This document shows positions 32,388 through 43,837 of a stretch of DNA of 64,000 bases, one piece after another. The notes under the pieces are model-generated. The model was not told where the DNA came from. It was given only the letters and a program-made list of their open reading frames with translations, and made no database searches. The stretch's first letter is position 1. Each line of letters begins with the position of its first letter. Position numbers and translations under genes: made by a program. Origin of the DNA: Brachypterus glaber (Eukaryota > Arthropoda > Insecta > Coleoptera > Kateretidae). Location: NCBI GenBank assembly GCA_958510825.1, contig OY294047.1, positions 5,828,001-5,892,000 of the forward strand, in the 5' to 3' direction.

Positions 32388-34140
32388 AAATTTGCAAATA
32401 AATCATTCTTCTTAAGGCCGACTGACCCCTTTGAGGTGGTTAAATTGATAGAGGCAAGTGCGGTAAAAAAATCTGAAGGCCCGGACGGGATTCCGGCAAG
32501 CATACTTCATAACGTAGCAGATATTATCGCTTTGCCTTTTTCACATTTAATAAACACTTCTTTTATAACGGGAAATTTTCCGGAATCTATGAAAATAGGA
32601 AAATGTGTTCCCGTTTATAAAAAAGGAGAGGCCGATAAAGTCGAAAACTATCGCCCTGTGTGTATTCAGTCGGTATTTTTGAGAATACTAGAAAAAGCAA
32701 TGGCGCACAGGCTAATGGAGTATCTCGAAAAATTTTCCTTACTTTCAGAGTCACAACATGGCTTCAGGAAAAAAAGAAACACATCCACTGCTTTGTATGA
32801 TGCTATAACCGCCATTACAAGGGCTTTAGATGATAAATTTCGGGTGGCTGGAATTTATTTTGATCTAACTAAAGCCTTCGATCTAGTAATTCATGAGCGA
32901 CTATTAGAAAAACTAGAATCCTACGGTATAACCGGATGCGCAAAGCAGTGGATCAAATCTTATCTACACAATCGAAGCCAATATGTTCAAATAAACGGGG
33001 AAAAATCAAATACTGTTCCCTGCGACTATGGTGTTCCCCAAGGGGGGGTGCTATCGCCATTGCTTTTTCTGGTATTCTGCAACGATTTGTTGGCTAAGCT
33101 AAATAAGGTTAAGGGTGCCCAGATATGTCAATTTGCGGATGACACATCCGTGGTATTATCTGCAGAAGATGTGACGGAACTAAGTCGAATTGCTAATAAG
33201 ATTTTAGGGCTCATGATAGAGTGGTGTGATGAAAACGGACTACTGCTCAATCCTAAAAAATCTGCAATTATACAGTTTAGAAACCCATATAACGCTCAAA
33301 AAAACTACAGCATGTGGGTTCATGCGCAAAACAACTCCATTCCTGTTGTAGAAAATAATAAATTTCTCGGTGTTAATATAGATTCTACACTCGGATGCAG
33401 TACTCACGTCGACTTCTTAACCAGGAAAATCAACAGCGCTCTTTACGCAGTTCGGCTGCTTAAAGAAAAAGTGTCGTTGAGCCTTCAAAGAATGTTTTAT
33501 TTTGCCTATGTTCAAAGCTACCTTAATTATGGTATCACAATTTGGGGTTCATCTGCTAATATGGAAAGAATATTACTTGCTCAAAAACGTTTAATACGAG
33601 TATTAAATGGATCAGCTTATTTAGATCACACTGCACCAATTTTCATTAAATTAAACATCATGACCATATATTCTCTTTACATGTACAATATGGCTATATT
33701 CGTAAAAAACCATCCTGAACTTTTTGTAACTAATGGTTCGACTAATAAAAAAATGCAGACTCGAAACGCACATGTACTCAGTATTCCCCAACATAGAACC
33801 GCCACTTTTGAAAAGTCACCCCACTACATGGCAATACAGATCTACAATAAACTTCCTACGCATCTAAAAAGTCTTACATTAAATAAATTTAAAAATGAGA
33901 CAAAAAAATATTTCATGAGCAATCCATTTTTTAGTTTGCAGGAGTATTTTAGAGCGTAGGGATGGTCAACTTTATTACTGTTGTTTGATCAATATATTGT
34001 TTATTTTACTTTGTTCTAATTAAAACTTTTAATCTGTTTGTATATGTACTTTATACTTTATATTTATATACTATTGTCTTGACATTATCCAACAAATTGT
34101 AAAATTTTCTATGGAAATAAATACTTTTATTTATTTCAAA
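32388..34140 (+). mobile_element. 5'-truncated non-LTR retrotransposon with intact RT
   Basis: The element has an uninterrupted RT frame, a roughly 180-bp AT-rich 3' UTR and an end near GGAAATAAATACTTTTATTT. In-frame sequence upstream of the first start (FFLRPTDPFEVVKLI) shows that the coding region continued leftwards before truncation at about 32388, so the endonuclease domain and ORF1 are missing, the normal result of incomplete reverse transcription. No clear target duplication found. Confidence 0.8.
32436..33959 (+). CDS. Non-LTR retrotransposon reverse transcriptase (Jockey/CR1-type)
   Basis: The 507-residue frame encodes an RNA-dependent DNA polymerase that copies element RNA at a nicked target. 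Visible motifs, counted from the GTG at 32436, are SEGPDGIP (13-20), YRPVCIQSV (72-80), HGFRKKRNTS (108-117), motif A YFDLTKAFD with its Asp (141-149), motif B GVPQGG (199-204), motif C FADD (233-236), LNPKKS (271-276) and motif E KFLGVNID (309-316), then the conserved C-terminal part with NYGITIWGS. All catalytic aspartates are present and there is no stop. The start is artificial: the frame is open upstream, so the true protein began earlier. Oddities are GG instead of GS in motif B and the missing endonuclease. It resembles the frames at 58274 and 47723 but is a different family. Confidence 0.92.
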   Translation: MVKLIEASAVKKSEGPDGIPASILHNVADIIALPFSHLINTSFITGNFPESMKIGKCVPVYKKGEADKVENYRPVCIQSVFLRILEKAMAHRLMEYLEKFSLLSESQHGFRKKRNTSTALYDAITAITRALDDKFRVAGIYFDLTKAFDLVIHERLLEKLESYGITGCAKQWIKSYLHNRSQYVQINGEKSNTVPCDYGVPQGGVLSPLLFLVFCNDLLAKLNKVKGAQICQFADDTSVVLSAEDVTELSRIANKILGLMIEWCDENGLLLNPKKSAIIQFRNPYNAQKNYSMWVHAQNNSIPVVENNKFLGVNIDSTLGCSTHVDFLTRKINSALYAVRLLKEKVSLSLQRMFYFAYVQSYLNYGITIWGSSANMERILLAQKRLIRVLNGSAYLDHTAPIFIKLNIMTIYSLYMYNMAIFVKNHPELFVTNGSTNKKMQTRNAHVLSIPQHRTATFEKSPHYMAIQIYNKLPTHLKSLTLNKFKNETKKYFMSNPFFSLQEYFRA

Positions 34141-34598
34141 TTTACACAATTAATAATGATGTATTGGAGTTGTTATTACTATAGTCAATATACTACACTT
34201 AAAAAAATTATTAGTAAAATTACTTTGGCGCCAATAATTGTAAAATCAACTATTCTATTAGTTTATTTATTATTTAAATTCTGCTACGCGATTGTTCAAA
34301 AATAATAACGTAACTTGAAATAAAATTTTTTTTGGTATTTTGCGCCATTTGTTAATTTAACTATTCTTGTTTCTTTCTGAATAATCGTCTCCTTGCATAC
34401 AAAGGGGAGTATCTCAAAATGTTGGTTTTTAATTTAAAAAAGAAAATGGGAAACCCAAAGTTAAAACCAGAAATTTTAAACCGTTTTCTCACAGCCAGAG
34501 CTTCTCTTGGGCCAAAAATTTCAAATGTTTTTCCTGTAAAATACCCATGGCGATGTAATGATACCCAGCGATTATAATGAATAATTTCACAGACACAG
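34141..34598. other. AT-rich spacer
   Basis: No gene recognised between the retrotransposon 3' end and the tandem array. Confidence 0.45.
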
Positions 34599-36794
34599 AA
34601 CTTTTTTTGTGCCTGTGTTATTAAATAAATACTGCCTTTTAGGCTCGCTTTTAGGGCAATTTTTCATGCATGGAAGTGATACAAGAAAGTAATTGGGAGA
34701 GGCTTGCGGTAAATATTAGAAACATAATGGGGCCTAATACTGGCCCTTGAGGATCCCATTTGTAACTGGAGTAAAATTCATCAGTTATTACACGAAAAGT
34801 TATATACATTAAAATTCCTTTAGCCATTCAAGCAAAGCCTATTTGTCCAAACTGTCTCAAATTCTTAAGCAGCCGTTTGTGAGGGACCTTATCAAAAGCT
34901 TTTTGGAAGTCCAGATAGTTAATATCGATAGGGAATCCTTGCTCAAATAATCTGACTGAAGCATGAAGGTATTGTAACAAATTTAAAGGGATCGATCTCC
35001 CTGGAAGAAATCAATCTGTGTTTGTGGGGGACCGGGGTGGGTGGATAATATTGTAATTCAGTAAAAAAGCGAATGCCTAATTTAACGTTATTATTTTTAT
35101 TACCATACGATAGAGTGAAGCTCCTCTTTTTAAAGGTTTAGGATATAGAATTGAACATAAATACTGTCTATAAAATAAACAATCTTTGGATGCTAATATA
35201 TCAAAAGATATTAATTGAAATGGAAAACCATATTTTTCACACATACTTAAAAATGATTCCACTTTATACTCGGTTTATCCTTCTTCAAAAACTTTGAAAC
35301 TTGGTATCCTAAATTAAAATTTTGAACTTTTTTTGTGCCTGTGTGCCTGTGTTATTAAATAAATACTGCCTTTTAAGCTCGCTTTTAGGGCAATTTTTCT
35401 TGCATGGAAGTGATACAAGAAAGTAATTGGGAGAGGCTTGCGGTAAATATTAGAAACATAATGGGGCCTAATACTGGCCCTTGAGGAACCCCATTTGTAA
35501 CTGGAGTAAAATTCATCAATTATTACACGAAAAGTTCTATGCATTAAAATGGCTTTAGTCATTCAAGCAAAGCCTTTTTTTCCAAAATGTCTCAATTTCT
35601 TAAGCAGCCGTTTGTGAGGGACCCTATTAAACGCTTTTTGGAAGTCAGATAGTTAATATCGATAGGGAATCCTTGCTCAAATAATCTAACCGAAGCATAA
35701 AGGTATTGTAACAAATATAAAGGGATCGATCTCCCTGGAAGAAATCAATCTGTGTTTGTGGGGGACCGGGGTGGGTGGATAATATTGTAATTCAGTAAAA
35801 AAGCGAATGCCTAATTTAACGTTATTATTTTTATTACCATACGATAGAGTGAAGCTCCTCTTTTTAAAGGTTTAGGATATAGAATTGAACATAAATACTG
35901 TCTATAAAATAAACAATCTTTGAATGCTAATATATCAAAAGATATTAATTGAAATGGAAAACCATATTTTTCACACATACTTAAAAATGATACCACTTTA
36001 TACTCGGTTTATCCTTCTTCAAAAACTTTGAAACTTGGTATCCTAAATTAAAATTTTGAACTTTTTTTGTGCCTGTGTGCCTGTGTTATTAAATAAATAC
36101 TGCCTTTTAAGCTCGCTTTTAGGGCAATTTTTCTTGCATGGAAGTGATACAAGAAAGTAATTGGGAGAGGCTTGCGGTAAATATTAGAAACATAATGGGG
36201 CCTAATACTGGCCCTTGAGGAACCCCATTTGTAACTGGAGTAAAATTCATCAATTATTACACGAAAAGTTCTATGCATTAAAATTGCTTTAGCCATTCAA
36301 GAAAAGCCTTTTTTTCCAAAATGTCTCAATTTCTTAAGCAGCCGTTTGTGAGGGACCCTATTAAACGCTTTTTGGAAGTCAGATAGTTAATATCGATAGG
36401 GAATCCTTGCTCAAATAATCTGACTGAAGCATGAAGGTATTGTAACAAATTTAAAGGGATCGATCTCCCTGGAAGAAATCAATCTGTGTTTGTGGGGGAC
36501 CGGGGTGGGTGGATAATATTGTTATTCAGTAAACAAGCGAATGCCTAGTTTAACGTTATTTTTTTTATTACCAAACGGTAGAGTGAAGCTCCTCTTTTTA
36601 AAGGTTTAGGATATAGAATTGAACATAAATACTGTCTATAAAATAAACAATCTTTGGATGCTAATATATCAAAAGATATTAATTGAAATGGAAAACCATA
36701 TTTTTCACACATACTTAAAATGATACCAAACTTTATACTCGGTTTATCCTTCTTCAAAAACTTTGAAACTTGGTATCCTAAATTAAAATTTTGA
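34599..36794 (-). repeat. Three tandem ~730-bp units, each with a broken RT fragment
   Basis: GAACTTTTTTTGTGCCTGTG starts units at about 34599, 35324 and 36058, and the array stops at about 36794 (periods 725 and 734). The units are about 97 percent identical by eye. Unit 1 lacks a 7-base duplication (GTGCCTG) shared by units 2 and 3. On the reverse strand each unit reads first a segment with CEKYGFPFQLISFDILA and LCSILYPKPLKRGASLYR, whose source I do not recognise, then a non-LTR RT segment. Sequence to the right of unit 3 continues the first segment, so the ancestral copy probably lies on that side. The close similarity suggests recent unequal exchange or rolling amplification. Confidence 0.9.
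34690..34960 (-). pseudogene. CR1-like RT fragment, unit 1
   Basis: Reverse-strand reading: LLQYLHASVRLFEQGFPIDI, then NYLDFQKAFDKVPHKRLLKN (motif A, with Asp), a stop after GQIGFA, FRVITDEFYSSYKWDPQGP (motif B region) and VLGPIMFLIF. The FADD box is absent from the unit. It repeats with small changes at about 35425-35690 and 36160-36425, where a one-base deletion after GAAGTC breaks the frame just at motif A. LDFQKAFDKVPH is typical of CR1/L2-type elements. Confidence 0.75.
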
Positions 36795-37473
36795 TAACTC
36801 ATTAATTCCTCTTTATAATCATAAAATTCATTGTTTTCAAAAATTAATTACTTAATGGATGTAAAGACAAAAAAAATAATTACTTCAGTTAAAACAATGG
36901 TTTTAAGCATAAATAATTTTAAGAAAAAATGACAAGAAAACGTTTAAAATAAAAACCTGAAAATAATGTTAAATTTTGCGTAACCAAGCAGATAAAATGC
37001 ATAAAGTAGGTACATCTGCTTTATTAAGGATCGTTGAACTTATTGCTAAAATTGTGCGAAAACAATGCTAAATATTGTTATATATTATTTTTAATTGCGA
37101 TTTTCTCTTTTTTATATAAAAGTATTTGATAAAAGATAGTTATTATTAATTAAGCGTAGGTATTTTTATCCATTGATATTATTTTTATATAAGATACTTG
37201 CTGCTAATCTTGGCCAGTTGGCAATATGACCACACTAAAGAGAAATGTTATCCAGATGTCCAAACCACATCTTATTCTATACTGAAACTGAACAATAGAT
37301 AAGATAAGATAAGATAATTTATTAACGTGTTTATACAAAAGTTAACACATGTCAAATAGTTACTTTATGCATAACGGGAGTCCATGAGAGACAGAAAATT
37401 AACTTTTTCGTCAGATTTTTGGATACCCTAATCCAAAATCTGTTCTATTTCAGTGCATCTCCGACACTTTTAA

Positions 37474-37475
<2 letters not shown>

Positions 37476-37517
<42 letters not shown>
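37476..37517. repeat. (AAT)n microsatellite
   Basis: About 13 uninterrupted AAT units. Confidence 0.95.
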
Positions 37518-37808
37518 TTTATTGCTTGAAAAAAGAAAAACAATACAAACAAGACAAACGAAATGCAATAAATATGCTGAAATGCACTTAAATAAACAAA
37601 CAAATGTTTATTTGTGTGTGCAAATATAAAAAAAAATATTAAAGAAATATACTAAATAGCAACTAAAGTAAGACAATACTTAATAATTAATTATTAACTA
37701 AATAATTTATTAAATCTAGGACAATACTTACTAAAACCTAACTTAAAATAGATTAAAAAGATTGATAAATATTATTTAAGATTATACTATTTAAGAATAT
37801 ACAGCAAA

Positions 37809-37935
37809 CGCAATATATATACATATATATACACATACATACATACACATACATATATATATATACACATATATATACATATACATACACACATACACAC
37901 ATACATACATACATATATATATACACATATATACT
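37809..37935. repeat. Compound (TA)n/(CATA)n/(CACA)n microsatellite
   Basis: About 125 bp of mixed TATA, CATA and CACATA units. The reverse-strand frame over it (a Tyr, Val, Cys and Met run) is a translation of the repeat. Confidence 0.9.
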
Positions 37936-38372
37936 CACTTCAGCAATATATCTGACCACATTGTATAACATTTTAGTAATAATATGTATATTTATTTATG
38001 TTATGAGTCCATAATACTGTCTTGGAGGGCCCTAAATTAGCATATAGTTTGTACTATAAGCCCCTCATTTATTATAAAACCAAAAATAAAACATATAAAG
38101 ATAATAATCTTCTGGAGAAGTTTTCTGGTTTGCACATTTTTATAAGATTAACCTTCATATGAGTTCCTGGTTGTTATTTACATTTGCTGTCAGAATTTCA
38201 CTTTAGATCAATATAGTTTGTTCTATTGATGAAATTATGCAATGTTCTGCAGATTTATCTAATTAAATTAAAATGAACGTAGATCATCTTCGTGAAGTGA
38301 AAGTTCAACTTTAAAACGGCATTTAGCCTTATATATTGAATAATAAAAAACAATTACAGTATTGTACCGTAA

Positions 38373-41008
38373 TTAATACGTTCACTGCCAACGGCTAGTT
38401 TTGACAGCGGAGCAATGGGTATGGGCAAGGGAAAAATAGAAAGAATTGATTAATGTTGTTAGGGGCGCCAGTTACTTTAGCTTTTACTCCTTTAGGTAAG
38501 TAACAACCTAGTGTAAATACTTAAGCTTTTCAGTTTGAGAAAATATAACTCTTAAATAAAATAAGATAATTCATTTGAGAAATTTATTATAAATAAACTT
38601 AATGAAAGCACATCAAGTAATGTATTAATATATATAAAAAATATGTGTAATTATATTAAGATATAATTAAAGAAGTCTTAATAAAAATTACTAAATTCAG
38701 AAATCATTCGACTTAAATGTATAAAGAAAACATGAAGTTCAGCAAGCACCAAGAAATGTATGTAAACAGCAATCATTTCTTGCAGTGTATAAAAGTCATG
38801 CTTAAATTAGAAATCATTTAATCAAAAGTATGATATTTAATAATTAATAAATGAGATTAAATGTTTTAAAAAAAATAAGTACCTAAAAATGAACAAAAGC
38901 CAGAAGGGCATATAGTATTAAACAATACTATATCAGATCTGATAAAGTTTACAGTTATAAGAATATTGAAATAAAAGAATTTAAAATATGAAATATTGCT
39001 TTCAAAAGTTTTCAGAATGAGTACTTAGCTGGTTTCTGCAAAATCCATGAGGTATGAATTCCATCGTCTCCATCTGTACAAGTCTCCCCTATGCTGATGA
39101 ATTCATTTCTCAAATGAAAGAAAAAAATATAGGCTGTCCCATCTACTTTGGAAAAATCATCTTCCAGGATAAAATGTATTATCGAAATTGTTGTCCGGGA
39201 TAAAATATACTTTTGAAAATTATGTCCAATGTAAAATTGTCTGCTAGACGGTCATATAGAATTTATCTATGCCGAAAATTACAGAACCATGTTCCAACAG
39301 AACATCACTCCATGCGGAGAACTTGTATATCAAATATACCAAAATAAACTTCAACTTAAATTAATGTAATTCCATTTTAATGGTATAGAAATAGTAATTA
39401 ATTAATGATGGTTAATAATGCTTAATGGTGCTTAATGGTGCTAAAACAATAATTATATCTTAGAAATATTCTAAGAAACAGAAAAACTTAACTTACATGT
39501 CATACTAAGTCTTCGATGTCCATCGAAACGTTATAAATGCGTAATTGTAGAAAATAACAGTTACAATATCTTCCGCATTGTTTAAATATTCATTTTCACT
39601 AACTTTAAATAAAAATACATGAAGGATTACTTCGATGATTACAGAAAATAAACACTCGTCAGTACGACACCACCATTTTGTATCAAAGTTGCTTCAAGAA
39701 GAACGAAAATCGACCTTCTTAACCGGTATGAACCCTTCAGGTAAATAAAATCCTATTTCTGAACTATTAGCGACATCTATGCAAGTCATTATCAACTACA
39801 GTTTTACCGTATAGGATTCCTAATAAAGGTAGCGGAAACTACACCAAAAATAATAACTAATTAAAAGAATATTTCCTAATAAATCCGTATTAGTGATATC
39901 TAACCTCAAAATATTACTCTAAGAAACAAATATAAACAATACTTATTGTTTATCAGCAAAACTAATAAAAATACGAACGGAATACTAAGTGTCCTGTGAA
40001 CTAAGTATAAACAAAATACTGAATCTAAGTGAGCAGTTCCAGCAAACTATTTTCAACAAATTCTGGATTATCCCGAAGGAATAAGCATACGAAACTTTCC
40101 AGGAGAGACAAGCTACAGGTGAAAACCAGTGAAATCCAACCCTCAATAGACTCTGAAACATATAAAAACCAGGTAAGTCCATAGACAAATGTATTATAGA
40201 GAAATAAGTCATATGATTCTTTATTATTAAAAATCATATTCTAATTATGTTTTCTTTATGTTATTTTCAGGTAGAACTATGGAATAGAGACTTATATGGT
40301 TAGAATTCAGTTCCTGCTACAAAATAGTCCCAGATACAAAATAGTTCTGTACGTACGTAACTATTTATATACAAAATAAACATAAATTATAACGTAAGTA
40401 AACGAATAGTTTAATTAACCCTTGCTATATTACAAAGTGACGATTTATATCGTTACAGTATACTTTTTTTATTTAAACGTTTATATAGTTATTTGGAAAA
40501 GAAAAATGAATTTAATGTATAATTCTTAAAAAAAAACAGGAATTTCTGAAGGTTCCAGAAATATTTCAAGAATTAAAAAGAATTTTAAAAAATCAAAAAT
40601 TTTATTTAAAAAAAAAACTATCCGAGCTACTTGTGAAGTTACCTTGCTTTTCTGTCTCGCTTTCCAGATTTTCTATCCAGATTTATAGCTTAAAGCGAGT
40701 CGCTTTTCAGGTTTCCGAATTTACCACGGTTAAAAATAATTAAAGCCTACACGACAAAAATGCTGAGGGTCACAATGCGAATAAATTCGACTTCCACATA
40801 AATGCGCACGGTATACCTTGATTATTTATGCCCAAAGTCCAAACAACCTAAGAACAAAAAATCCGGGGTGGTTTGACTTTCCATTTAACTTTGTTTAAGG
40901 CTACCCGTGAGTCAAGGGATGCAAAATTTGAAACAGACACCGGTGTCTGCCATTGCCTTGTAAAGGGAATATGATGCAGACACCGCTATGTGGCGCTTAA
41001 CATGTTAA
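38373..41008. other. Doubtful large TTAA-flanked element
   Basis: TTAA at 38373-38376 is followed by TACGTTCACTGCCAAC, and TTAA at 41005-41008 is preceded by sequence whose reverse complement starts CATGTTAAGCGCCACA. About ten of the first fifteen bases agree. If real, this is a 2.6-kb piggyBac-type derivative. I find no transposase inside, and the ends may match by chance. The perfect palindrome CAGACACCGGTGTCTG is at 40934-40949. Otherwise it is a 2.6-kb stretch without a recognised gene. Confidence 0.25.
40173..40270 (+). other. Candidate 98-bp spliceosomal intron
   Basis: AACCAG|GTAAGTCC (donor at 40173) and TTATTTTCAG|GTAGAA (acceptor ending 40270) are strong consensus sites at a spacing common for insect introns. 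The flanking sequence has no long frame, so any transcript would be non-coding or UTR. Strong-looking sites also occur by chance in DNA of this composition. Confidence 0.25.
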
Positions 41009-41370
41009 ATATTATTAAGGGTTGTACCTTTTATATGGGTCATCCTGTATATAAACTTACTCAATATTAAGTTTTATGGTAATTTAATAAAATCCCAATA
41101 ATATTACTTTGTTTTACATAAATGCTATGAATGACTTATTTATACAATTATACGTACATGTATATCCATAAAATTAACAGTATTTATAGTCTATAGTCTA
41201 TAAAGTATAAATATAGCCTCAAGTATTCAGATTCTATGATATATTTATATTAGAATAAATACTAATAAAGTAGTCAGAATTTAAACTATTTATTAATGCC
41301 TTGACTATATAATATTTAATATGGTGTTTTACTTCATATATACAATGTTAAATTAGATTTTATATACATA

Positions 41371-41924
41371 TACCGGGTGTCCCAACTCTATTTACCCAGC
41401 GATTTTCTCGAAAACTAAAAGAGATAATCAAGTTCTGCAAAAACCACCTTAAATGGGACAGCAATATCTATAAAAAGTAGTCAAAAATAAAACTCGGTGA
41501 AGCTTCAAATTTAAAGCACAGCATCAATCAAATTCATGTAGTACTTTTTAAGTTAACTGAAAAAATGGCAACTTGCAGGAAAATCCTGATATCTCCTAAA
41601 CCAGAAGTAAAAATGTAGAAAAAATAAAAAAGAAAATATTCACTAAAACTGCGGCAATAAGAAATACTTTAATAATTTGATAAACAGTTGCAGTGGCGTA
41701 ACATGCAAGTCCTAGAAGATGGGGTAAAAAACATAGTTGTACATTATTTGTTGCTGTTAATACGAAAAAAAAAAAATAATCATTCTTAAAACAAACAAAA
41801 GTAGAGAATGTTTAAGCTTCAAAACAAAAAAAGAATCAGTCAAATCCATTAATTATTTTTTAAATATTTGAATTTAAAAAATGTCAATTATTTAGGTGTC
41901 CGGAATTTAATGTGCGGCAGTGTA
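41371..41924. mobile_element. Composite of two TA-flanked element ends
   Basis: The left end is TA then CCGGGTGTCCCAACTCTATT (41373). The right end is GGTGTCCGGAATTTAATG to GCGGCAGTG (41922), then TA. The two termini do not match each other, so this is not one intact element. The right 375 bp (41546-41922) is the reverse complement of 55952-56330. Probably two elements, one inserted into or recombined with the other. Confidence 0.6.
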
Positions 41925-43727
41925 TATTGTATATCGTGAGATGAGTGCAAAAGGGTGGCACGCTAGGCGCGAAATGTCTCATATAATTGAATCAAACTGC
42001 ATGAAAAGCAAATAACACTAGACAACACGGTTTTTTGCCCTGGCTGAAGTCGTATGTTTTAACTAATTTTGGGTCGCTGAGACCGAATCTGGCCTCAGAA
42101 TATTTCTACTACATCAGGTTTCTGAGAAAAATGGGATAGAAGTGGTAAATAATCATTATTTTAGCCCTCTTTTGTTCAAAAATTATGGGAGTTAAAAATA
42201 TTCTGAGGGCAAATTTGGATTCGGCGACTCACTATTAGTTAGTTAAAAATACTCAACTTATATTATGGTTACTTTAAATTCATGGGTACAATAAATGAGG
42301 GGACTAGGAAAAAAACATTTTTTTTTAAAATGGATCCTGTGACACAACTAAGTAGGGGTGGGGGTAAGGAGAGAGGTGCACAAGGGGACAAGCTTAGTGC
42401 TGCGTATTCATGCTCAAAAACGTAAAAAATCATCCCTAGGGAGTCAAGAATAAACTAAAAATATGTTAATACGGTTTTTATGGAATAAAGTAGCATTTTT
42501 CTGATATAGAACCATTAAAAAAATGATAAAAAATACACATTTTTTTTAATTATTATGTGAATTACTGTGACAGTATGTCCATATCCAAAAAACGTAATTA
42601 TTTTCTGGACATATCTCAAAAATTTGAGGTACTAGAATGTTTCTAATGTCAGATTTCGATTCTGCGCCCCCGAATTGGTAAGAAAATTTTACTTTCAGAT
42701 CAGGGAAAAAAAGTTGCGATTTGTTGCCTAGTGTAATTATTTGCTTTTATAATTGACGTAGGTTATGATTATCCTTGACATTAACAAATAAAATATCCTG
42801 AATAAAAAAAGCAACCTACTTTAAATTAATTACCAAAATAATTGACTGCAAAAAAAAACACGTTATTTAGGTATAATATGTCACGCCAGAAAATAGCCTT
42901 GGTTGTAGCAGTGGAGTTTCTCCAACATTTAAAACATGTGTAGATTTAATCGGCTAAAGTATTTTGGACGGTTTTAAAGTTAAAATTTATTTTAGATAAT
43001 TATATTTTCAACATAAAAGTATAGTATTTCTTTAATTTTTTTTTTTTTGTAAATTTTTTAATATTTTTTAAATAAATTGTTAATAAAATAAGAAATATTT
43101 ATAGTTAAAACGTTTTTATTGCACTTACAGTCGATTTCTGGAAACTTTTAATCCCTAATTAATCTAATGGACGTTTAGAGTCATTAACCGACTTTCAAAA
43201 AAGGAGGACGTTATCAATTCGACGTGTGACTTTGTTTTTTTTATGTTTGTTCCCGCATAACTTTGGAACTAATAAACGCAATTTGATGAAACTTTTTGCA
43301 ACTTAAACAGGGCATTCATGAGGTGGTCCCGTTTTAATTTGACGCTCGGATAATGCCGGGTAAGCCGGATAATTAAGATAAATCTATATAAATCATTTTA
43401 ACGCAATTTCACTTAAAAACGGCTTAATTTGGTTCTACTACCACCCAAATTTTTTAGAGAAATATCGGATAAGTCGGCTAAGCCGGATAACTTGATTAAG
43501 GGAGATTACGGCACACTGAAAATCTTTTAAATTCCGCTAAACTTGATTCTCTGGACCTGTAATATTAAAATACCAAGAGAAAATGATAAATATTGTGATT
43601 TTACCAAAAGGCGTTGTTTGATTATTACTTAACGCTTAAAGTTTTTTTTTAGCTTAAAGTTTTTATTTTTTTGGGCGCTGAAATAAAAATATTACTTTTA
43701 TTTTTTAGAAATTTATCTTTAAGATAA
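41925..43727. other. Spacer with dispersed-repeat fragments
   Basis: About 42070-42235 holds GAGACCGAATCTGGCC and a mirrored GGATTCGGCGACTC, a fold-back of about 165 bp. 43190-43500 (ACCGACTTTCAAAAAAGGAG and repeated TAAGCCGGATAA motifs) reads like an old transposon. No gene recognised. Confidence 0.45.
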
Positions 43728-43764
43728 TGACGTCACAACGCACTAACAGTGCGTTGTGACGTCA
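43728..43764. repeat. Perfect 16-bp-arm palindrome with TGACGTCA at both tips
   Basis: TGACGTCACAACGCAC (43728-43743), loop TAACA, GTGCGTTGTGACGTCA (43749-43764). TGACGTCA is the CREB/ATF-type consensus site, but function is not shown. Confidence 0.9.
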
Positions 43765-43837
43765 GCAGCTTGCCGAGATGGAAGGACAACTATAATTTAG
43801 CTTAGATAAAAATCTACAAGTTCTGTGTCTCTAAAAA

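Larger units (their letters stand above)
36795..38372. other. AT-rich spacer with microsatellites
   Basis: It includes (AGATA)n at about 37299-37317, (AAT)n and a TA/CATA tract listed separately. No gene seen. Confidence 0.5.

Noticed and set aside
35314..36296. Two identical 82-codon reverse frames as separate genes
   Set aside because: They are the same out-of-frame slice of the RT fragment in tandem units; the true RT reading lies in another frame.
34599..36794. CRISPR-like or gene-family array
   Set aside because: Units are about 730 bp, carry RT fragments with stops and frameshifts and have no spacers. The host appears to be a eukaryote.
37753..37971. 72-codon reverse-strand frame rich in Tyr, Val, Cys and Met
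   Set aside because: Translation of the TA/CATA microsatellite.
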